From Dietzia timorensis (lineage in GTDB: Bacteria; Actinomycetota; Actinomycetes; Mycobacteriales; Mycobacteriaceae): DNA of 64,000 bases. The stretch spans positions 496,001 to 560,000 of the forward strand of contig NZ_CP015961.1 in assembly GCF_001659785.1 (NCBI RefSeq), in the 5' to 3' direction. The notes under the pieces were generated by a model that ran no database searches, was not told the DNA's origin, and was given only the letters and a program-made list of their open reading frames with translations. Positions 56,899 through 64,000 of the stretch are shown one piece after another (position 1 is the first letter of the stretch; each line of letters opens with the position of its first letter). The translations under genes were made by a program, and so were the position numbers.

Positions 56899-57869
56899 TG
56901 GCAGCGGGCTACTTCCCTCCGGAGGATTACTTCGACCTGTCCGGTTACCCTTTCGCCGACGATTACCCGCAGTGGCTGGCCCCGCTCGTCGAGGCCGCGC
57001 GTTCCGGCGGCGTCACCAAGATCTTGCCCGAGCGCAGACCGCCGGAGGATGACGGCGGCGAGCCGCACCCCAGTGGGCGGCCGCATCGCACGTCTGCGGT
57101 GCTCGTGGTGTTTTCCGGCGACCCGGATGCGCCGGGGCCCAGGCCGCCTGCGGATGCGCGGGTCCTGCTCACGCATCGCGCGGCGACTCTCGGCAGCCAC
57201 GCAGGGCAGGTCTCGTTCCCCGGAGGCGGCAGCGAGTCGGTCGACGAGAAAATCCCGGACACGGCGCTGCGCGAGGCGCAGGAGGAAACCGGACTCGACC
57301 CGGATTCGGTCGACATCCTCGCCGTCACCGGATCGTTGTACATTCCCGTGTCGAACTACTCGGTGTTCCCGGTCTTGGCCTACTGGCGCGAGCCCGGCCG
57401 GGTGCACGCTGCCGATGAGGCGGAGACCGCACGCGTGCTCACACCCCCACTCGGAGACCTCCTCGACCCCGCACATCGCTTTACGGTGCGCCAATCCGCC
57501 GGTTGGCAGGGTCCAGCATTTAACATCGGAGACCTGGTGTTGTGGGGTTTCACCGCCGGAGTGCTCGCCGCGGCCACGAAATTGGCCGGGTGGGACCTCG
57601 ACTGGGATGCCGACGATATCCGGGATCTCGAGGAGACCTTGTCCGCTTCGGCGAACGGGGAGCAGAACTCGTGGCCGCGCCGCGAGGTGCTGGAGGAACT
57701 GCGCAATGCGTCCGGCCTCCGGTCGGATGATCCCGATCCAGACGCCGATTTCCGCAGGCTGGGAACGGAAGGACAGCGCCCGGGCGTTGAACGGCCAGAA
57801 GGTCGAGTCCCCGGGCGGGACGACGAGGCGCCGCACGGCGGCGGAACAGACGAGGAGGGCGCGTCCTGA
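56898..57869 (+). CDS. Nudix hydrolase, CoA pyrophosphatase-like (Rv3672c-like)
   Basis: The 323-residue protein contains the extended Nudix core: SFPGGGSESVDEKIPDTALR followed by EAQEETGL, and the PVSNYSVFPVLAYW segment seen in CoA-hydrolysing Nudix proteins. The C-terminal 70 residues are hydrophilic and probably disordered. Start GTG 56898 shares its first base with the previous stop. It overlaps marP by four bases. Confidence 0.85.
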   Translation: MAAGYFPPEDYFDLSGYPFADDYPQWLAPLVEAARSGGVTKILPERRPPEDDGGEPHPSGRPHRTSAVLVVFSGDPDAPGPRPPADARVLLTHRAATLGSHAGQVSFPGGGSESVDEKIPDTALREAQEETGLDPDSVDILAVTGSLYIPVSNYSVFPVLAYWREPGRVHAADEAETARVLTPPLGDLLDPAHRFTVRQSAGWQGPAFNIGDLVLWGFTAGVLAAATKLAGWDLDWDADDIRDLEETLSASANGEQNSWPRREVLEELRNASGLRSDDPDPDADFRRLGTEGQRPGVERPEGRVPGRDDEAPHGGGTDEEGAS

Positions 57870-59071
57870 CTGGTTCGACGTGGCTCGACATAGCCCTGGT
57901 GTTGCTCGCCGTGCTGGCGGCGTTCGCCGGGTGGCTCAGCGGCGCGCTGTCCGCCGCGTTCGCGCTGTTCGGTGTCGCGGTCGGCGCCACCTCGGGTCTG
58001 CTCGTCGCACCCCACGTCGTCGAGAACTTCGACAGCCCCGTCGCGAGGCTCTTCGCAGGTCTGGGCATCGTCGCCCTGATGGTCATCATCGGGCAGGTCG
58101 CAGGTCAGACGATCGGCAGGGCGCTGCGGAGCACGATCAGCGGCTCGACCGTCGCCCGCGGCGTCGACTCGCTCATCGGCGCGGTGCTCCAGGCGGCGGC
58201 GATCTTGCTCGTCGCGTGGCTCGTCGCGATCCCGGTGTCGGCGCGCGAGGACACCGCGGCCGCGCAGGCGATCCGCGGTTCGACGGTGTTGTCGGAGATG
58301 GACCGCCTCGCGCCGAACCAGCTGCGCTCGATCCCGAGCACGTTCGCCGAGGTGCTTGTCGACACCGGATTCCCGGGCATTCTCGGACCGTTCTCGGAGA
58401 TGCCGCTGCGCGAGGTGCCGCCGGCGGACCCGGAGCTGCAGAACAACCCCATTGTGCAGTCGGTGACTCCGTCGGTGGTGAAGATCATGGGCCGCGCCGA
58501 GCAATGCCGCCGCGCTCTCGAGGGCTCGGGCGTGGTCTACGCCCCGAACCGGGTCATCACCAACGCCCACGTCGTCGCGGGCACCGACACCGTCCGGGTC
58601 GAGGTGTCCGAGGACGTCGCGATCGACGCGAACGTGGTGGCCTACAACCCGGACGTCGACATCGCGGTGCTCGACGTCCCCGGCCTCACCGCCCCGCCGA
58701 TGGCGCTCGGCACGGAACGCGACGTGCAGTCCGGCGACGACGCGATCGTCCTCGGATACCCGGGCAACGGCCCATACCACGCGGGTGCGGCGCGGGTGCG
58801 CGAGGAAGTCACACTGCGCGGGCCGAATATCTACCGCGACGCTCAGGTTGAGCGCGACGTGTACACGCTGCGCGCGGACGTGCAGGAGGGCAATTCCGGC
58901 GGGCCGCTCATCGCCCCGGATGGAACGGTTATCGGCATCATCTTCGGCGCCGCGCTCGACGCGACCGAAACGGGCTACGCGCTCACCCTCGACCAGGTCA
59001 TGCCGACAGTGGAAGCGGCGGAAGGGCAGACCGAGCCCGTGGAGACCCAGCGCTGCGTCGGCTCCGCGTAG
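57866..59071 (+). CDS. marP: Membrane serine protease MarP (Rv3671c-like), CTG start
   Basis: MarP is needed for acid and oxidative stress survival in M. tuberculosis. Four membrane segments fill residues 10-125. The protease triad is visible: His in ITNAHVVAG, Asp in NPDVDIAVL and Ser in EGNSGGPL. Two Cys (AEQCRRA and QRCVGSA) match the redox-sensitive disulfide of MarP. The conserved N-terminus (TGSTWLDIALVLLAVLAAF) continues upstream of the first GTG (57899), back to a CTG at 57866. That CTG overlaps the Nudix stop (CTGA) and has GAGGAGG seven bases upstream, so I propose CTG as the start. Length 401 residues. Confidence 0.9.
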   Translation: MTGSTWLDIALVLLAVLAAFAGWLSGALSAAFALFGVAVGATSGLLVAPHVVENFDSPVARLFAGLGIVALMVIIGQVAGQTIGRALRSTISGSTVARGVDSLIGAVLQAAAILLVAWLVAIPVSAREDTAAAQAIRGSTVLSEMDRLAPNQLRSIPSTFAEVLVDTGFPGILGPFSEMPLREVPPADPELQNNPIVQSVTPSVVKIMGRAEQCRRALEGSGVVYAPNRVITNAHVVAGTDTVRVEVSEDVAIDANVVAYNPDVDIAVLDVPGLTAPPMALGTERDVQSGDDAIVLGYPGNGPYHAGAARVREEVTLRGPNIYRDAQVERDVYTLRADVQEGNSGGPLIAPDGTVIGIIFGAALDATETGYALTLDQVMPTVEAAEGQTEPVETQRCVGSA

Positions 59072-59116
59072 CGGCGGCTCGCACCGAGCGCAACGAGCCG
59101 GGCAGCCGGTATCCGG

Positions 59117-60088
59117 CTACTGCGGTAGGTCCGCGGCGAACTCGATGATCTGCCGCGCGAGCCCCGCGGGGTCCTCCATCGGCGCGTAGTGGCCGACGCC
59201 GGGCAGCATCACCTGCCTCGTCGCGGGCGCGAATTTCTTCGAGCGCGCGATCGTCCCGGGGAGAACGAACGTGTCCTGCTCTCCGCCGATCGACAGCACC
59301 TGGTGCTCGAGCTGACCTCCGACGCTGCGCCGGTAGTCGCGCCCGTCCGGGCGGAACTGGCTGCGAAACATCCAGCGCCGCGACTCCAGTGTCAGGTGCG
59401 CGACCTTGGGGATCTGCATCGCCACCCGCAGCACGCGCGCGGTTTCGGCAAAATCCTCGCTGCCGGTCCACGCATAGCCGCCGTGGGAGCGGGTCACGTT
59501 CTCGATATATGCCGCGTTGTCGGCGAGGAGCCGGCGTTCGGCGGCGCGGGGGATCTGATCGAAGGTGAGGTCGGGGAGCACCGCCGCGCGTTGGGCTCGG
59601 CTGCGCAGGCATTGCGAACGCATGGCGAGCGGATGCGGGGACGACACGGCGACGAGCGCACGCACCGCGCGCGGGCGCCGGTAGGCCGCCGTCCACCCGA
59701 GATACCCGCCCTCACCGTGGCCGACGAGCACGGCCTCGGTGTGCCCTAGCGCGCGGATCAGGTTCGTCACGTCCGCGGCGAGCGTCCAGGCATCGTAGCC
59801 GCGCGGCGGCTTGTCCGAATCGCCGTGCCCGCGCAGGTCGAGGGCCACGGCGTGATAGCCGGCGGCGGCAAGTGGTTCAAGCAATCCGCGCATCGTCCAC
59901 CAGATCCCGCCGAATCCGTGAACGAGCAGAGCGAGAGGCGGCCGCGCTGCAAACGCCGTGCCGCCGGCCGGGAGCATCTCGGCGATGTGGAGCCGTGTGC
60001 CGTTGGCGGAGACATCACGGTGGGTCCAGGGTCCAGAAAAACGCACCACCGCCGGGTCTGGGGGCGGTGGTGCGTTCTTGCGGGTCAA
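59117..60088 (-). CDS. Alpha/beta hydrolase fold protein (EphE-position), nucleophile missing
   Basis: The 323-residue protein has the fold marks LLVHGFGG (oxyanion hole) and ALDLRGHGDSDKPP, the acidic residue in GGEQDTFV and the His in GVGHYAPMEDP. At the nucleophile elbow it reads VGHGEGGY, where epoxide hydrolases have GHDWGG and esterases GHSxGG. So the nucleophile position is Gly. It therefore may lack hydrolase activity, or use a different residue. It sits where Rv3670 (EphE) lies in M. tuberculosis, next to marP. Confidence 0.82.
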   Translation of the reverse strand: MTRKNAPPPPDPAVVRFSGPWTHRDVSANGTRLHIAEMLPAGGTAFAARPPLALLVHGFGGIWWTMRGLLEPLAAAGYHAVALDLRGHGDSDKPPRGYDAWTLAADVTNLIRALGHTEAVLVGHGEGGYLGWTAAYRRPRAVRALVAVSSPHPLAMRSQCLRSRAQRAAVLPDLTFDQIPRAAERRLLADNAAYIENVTRSHGGYAWTGSEDFAETARVLRVAMQIPKVAHLTLESRRWMFRSQFRPDGRDYRRSVGGQLEHQVLSIGGEQDTFVLPGTIARSKKFAPATRQVMLPGVGHYAPMEDPAGLARQIIEFAADLPQ

Positions 60089-60133
60089 CGCTGCGATGTC
60101 GACTGGCTCCTCACGCGGGCGAAAGGCGGGCGC

Positions 60134-60622
60134 CTAATGGCGGGGCTGCACCGCTTGCGTCTTGGCGTTCTTCTGCGGCACGGCGAGCTTGAGATCGGAC
60201 ACGGAGTCGATCGTGCGCTGCGGCTTGCGGATCTTCTTCACCTTCGCCAGGCCGATGAGCGCGCAGATCACCGCGAGCAGGAGCAGCACGAGGAAGATGA
60301 TGAGGAAGCCGAACCAGGTCCACGTCTTCGTGCCCATCCACATCGAGATCAGGTGCGCGAACATGAAGGTGAGCGGCGGGAGCGAGAGCAGCAGGAACAG
60401 CGCCGCCGCGGCGAACATGCCGCCGCCGATGCCGGCCTTCTTCACCTGGTCGGTGACCTCGGTCTTGGCAAGCTCGATCTCCGAGCGGACGAGCGTGGAT
60501 ACCTGCGTCGTCGCATTCTTCACGAGGTCGCCGATGCTGGCGTCCCCTCGCTTGAGTGAATCGGCGTCGCGCAGCGGTATCGAGCCCTCAGGGTTCTTCA
60601 CGTTGTCGTGCTCGTTGCTCAC
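60134..60622 (-). CDS. Phage-holin-3/PhsE-like membrane protein (Rv3669-like)
   Basis: A 162-residue protein with a polar N-terminus and an amphipathic helix (GDLVKNATTQVSTLVRSEIELAKTEV), followed by two membrane segments (about residues 65-88 and 100-122). This layout is the actinobacterial holin-superfamily/DUF1469 group. Its role is unknown. The start is GTG 60622, with AAGGAG six bases upstream. It lies between the alpha/beta hydrolase and acs, as Rv3669 does. Confidence 0.8.
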   Translation of the reverse strand: MSNEHDNVKNPEGSIPLRDADSLKRGDASIGDLVKNATTQVSTLVRSEIELAKTEVTDQVKKAGIGGGMFAAAALFLLLSLPPLTFMFAHLISMWMGTKTWTWFGFLIIFLVLLLLAVICALIGLAKVKKIRKPQRTIDSVSDLKLAVPQKNAKTQAVQPRH

Positions 60623-60880
60623 GGCTTCTCCTTAGGGTTCTTGATGTCGTCGGCGTCCGTCCGCCGGCTCGCCATATGTGCTCGTCCGCTCATGGCCGGT
60701 CCGTCGATCTTCGCGGCCCACTGTCGAAATGATAACCGGGCGGCCCCGCGACCATTGTCCCCAATCCTGCCACGATTGGCAGTAGTGGGTGCAAAGTCCG
60801 GGCCGCCCGAGTCCACATTCGATGCGGAAATGTGTCCGCCCGCCCTGGGAAAAACAACAACAGGGCCAATGACGGCGGAG

Positions 60881-62833
<1,953 letters not shown>

Positions 62834-63187
62834 TACGACACTCCTATTCGCCTATGTTCGATGAGCGGATGCGTCCCTTGGGTCCCCGAGCGATCGTTCT
62901 CGGCGCGAGGGGTGCTCAGCGACCGTGAAACGGCGCGGGGGATCTCCACCGCCGTTGTTGTTTGGATCACATCCGATATACATGAGGATAACCGCATCTT
63001 TGGCGATGCGGTGAAAATCGCACGTGGGACAGGCGAAAACTCCCCTGATGGGCAGTCGCTCCGAGCGGGTTAGTCGCGGTAAACCGACCAAGGGCCAATT
63101 AGTAGATCGGTTAGCGGGTGTAAACAAAAGTGCCCCCGGCAATTCGGAATCCACGAATGTCATCTACGCGAAACAAAGAAGCATTAG
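62834..63187. other. Non-coding gap upstream of acs up to the insertion sequence
   Basis: No gene is seen in this 354-base region. It must hold the acs promoter. I find no convincing GlxR or RamB site by eye. Confidence 0.5.
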
Positions 63188-64000
63188 CCTGGGTGTTTCA
63201 TGGGGATCTGCGGATCGCTGGGCGAAAATAGACCGAAGTGCTTCCTGAGCAGGGGAAACTGGGACTTGTCTAAGGTTCCATGTTCTCCAGCAGAAAGCAC
63301 TCGGTAGGTGAAGCGTACTTCGTGGTCGGCCGGTCTGTCCGTTACTGCTGATGGTGTCGGGGTGATCGCCCACGCCGGGGCCATCGTGCCTCGACTTCTG
63401 GCTGATCAGGTCGGTCTGACCGCCGAGCTGTCAGGGGCCATGGCTCGCCGACAATTCATCCCGATCCACGACCGCGGCCGTGTGCTGATCGACACCGCGG
63501 TGATGCTCGCCGATGGCGGCGAGTCCATCTCCGACATCGGCGTCCTGCGCCACCAATCCGGGGCCCTGGGCCCGGTCGCCTCGGCGCCGACGGTGTGGCG
63601 CACACTCGATGAGGTCACTGCCGGCAAGCGCAAGAAGATCCAGGTCGCGCGTGCCCGCACGCGGCGGCACGTGTGGTCCCAACTGCCCGGCGGAGTACCC
63701 GCATCGGCGTGTGCGGGGCGGGATCTGGGATCGACGGTCGTGCTCGATGTGGATGCCACCATCGTGGTCACCCACAGCGAGAAGGAACATGCAACTCCGA
63801 CATATAAGCGCACGTTCGGGTACCACCCGATCGGCGTGTGGTGCGACAACACAGAAGAGTTTCTCGCCGCGAGCTTGCGCCCGGGCAACGCCGGGTCGAA
63901 CACCGCTGCCGACCACATCGACGTCCTGGGCCAGGCCATCGCGCAGATCCCCGCCAGTCATCGGCGTGATCTGCTGATCCGCTCCGACGGTGCCGGCGCC
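63188..64000 (+). mobile_element. IS1380-family insertion sequence, right end outside the window
   Basis: CCTGGGTGTTTCATGG at 63188 fits the CC(T/C)-starting end of IS1380-type elements, and a transposase follows in the expected direction 120 bases later. The right end and target duplication lie outside the window, so the left border is provisional. Confidence 0.7.
63308..64000 (+). CDS. IS1380-family transposase, partial
   Basis: The frame is open from GTG 63308 to the end of the window (231 codons) and has no stop. It reads KRTSWSAGLSVTADGVGV at the start. The DDE residues can be seen in LDVDATIVVTH (first Asp) and LLIRSDGAGA (second Asp). The HAGAIVPRLLADQVGL and RPGNAGSNTAADH stretches are typical of IS1380. 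The C-terminal half, with the final Glu, is beyond the window. Confidence 0.9.
   Translation, partial: MKRTSWSAGLSVTADGVGVIAHAGAIVPRLLADQVGLTAELSGAMARRQFIPIHDRGRVLIDTAVMLADGGESISDIGVLRHQSGALGPVASAPTVWRTLDEVTAGKRKKIQVARARTRRHVWSQLPGGVPASACAGRDLGSTVVLDVDATIVVTHSEKEHATPTYKRTFGYHPIGVWCDNTEEFLAASLRPGNAGSNTAADHIDVLGQAIAQIPASHRRDLLIRSDGAGA

Noticed and set aside
60619-60816. Small frame (65 residues) upstream of the holin-like gene, overlapping it by four bases
   Set aside because: No ribosome site and no recognisable feature; the overlap may be chance.

Overview
The window is GC-rich DNA from an actinobacterium of the mycolic-acid group (Mycobacteriales). Three things point there: ribosome-independent starts with a TANNNT box right before the start codon, MurT/GatD and a WhiB protein, and two long runs of gene order known from Corynebacterium and Mycobacterium. 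A Corynebacterium or near relative is the best guess. It rests on the block aminotransferase (class Ic) - dnaX - ybaB - recR - gatD/murT - leuA - lysC - asd - furA/katA - mrp, the block metallophosphoesterase - ponA2 - whiB - ArsA-like ATPase pair - ridA - MBL - crp/glxR - nth - thioredoxin - nudix - marP - hydrolase - acs, and an IS1249-like insertion sequence. I could not run a database search.

Layout. 1-5.2 kb: tRNA-Ser(CGA), a small cyclotransferase, a TetR regulator, then a queuosine salvage set (tgt on +, gluQ and yhhQ on -) and a pterin dehydratase. 5.3-8.3 kb: methionine ABC importer metNIQ, tRNA-Ser(GGA) and the SRP RNA. 8.4-16.4 kb: aspartate aminotransferase, dnaX, ybaB, recR, and the lipid II amidation pair murT-gatD. 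16.4-22 kb: a class A beta-lactamase-like lipoprotein, a class III aminotransferase, small membrane and Nudix genes, and a Tat-exported peptidoglycan amidase. 22.5-28.6 kb: leuA with a leucine attenuator, a GNAT protein, a DMT transporter, lysC and asd. 28.7-35.3 kb: MarR regulator, an unknown secreted protein, furA-katA, two paralogous small secreted proteins and a two-domain VOC protein. 35.3-41.3 kb: the six-gene Mrp cation/proton antiporter operon. 41.4-45.7 kb: an acyl-CoA oxidase-like enzyme, a GlsB/YeaQ-like membrane protein, a complete 1355-bp insertion sequence and tRNA-Pro(CGG). 45.8-62.8 kb: the cell-envelope, redox and regulatory block conserved with mycobacteria. The window ends inside an IS1380-family element.

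Working together. Much of the window is housekeeping: aspartate-family and leucine synthesis (lysC, asd, leuA, metNIQ), replication and repair (dnaX, recR, nth), and cell wall building (murT/gatD, ponA2, amidase). Stress response is the second theme: furA-katA, the WhiB protein, the Bag-type ATPases, marP, and the Crp/GlxR global regulator. Accessory DNA is limited to the two insertion sequences, a tandem-repeat/palindrome patch at 2.8-2.9 kb and a few lineage-specific secreted proteins.

I found no CRISPR array, prophage, toxin-antitoxin module or recognisable defence system. The more unusual items are a Tgt enzyme without its zinc cysteines, the pair of small secreted proteins with a fixed C-X19-C spacing, a 10-base motif repeated 13 times (about half of them between genes), a CTG start for marP, and an alpha/beta hydrolase lacking its nucleophile.
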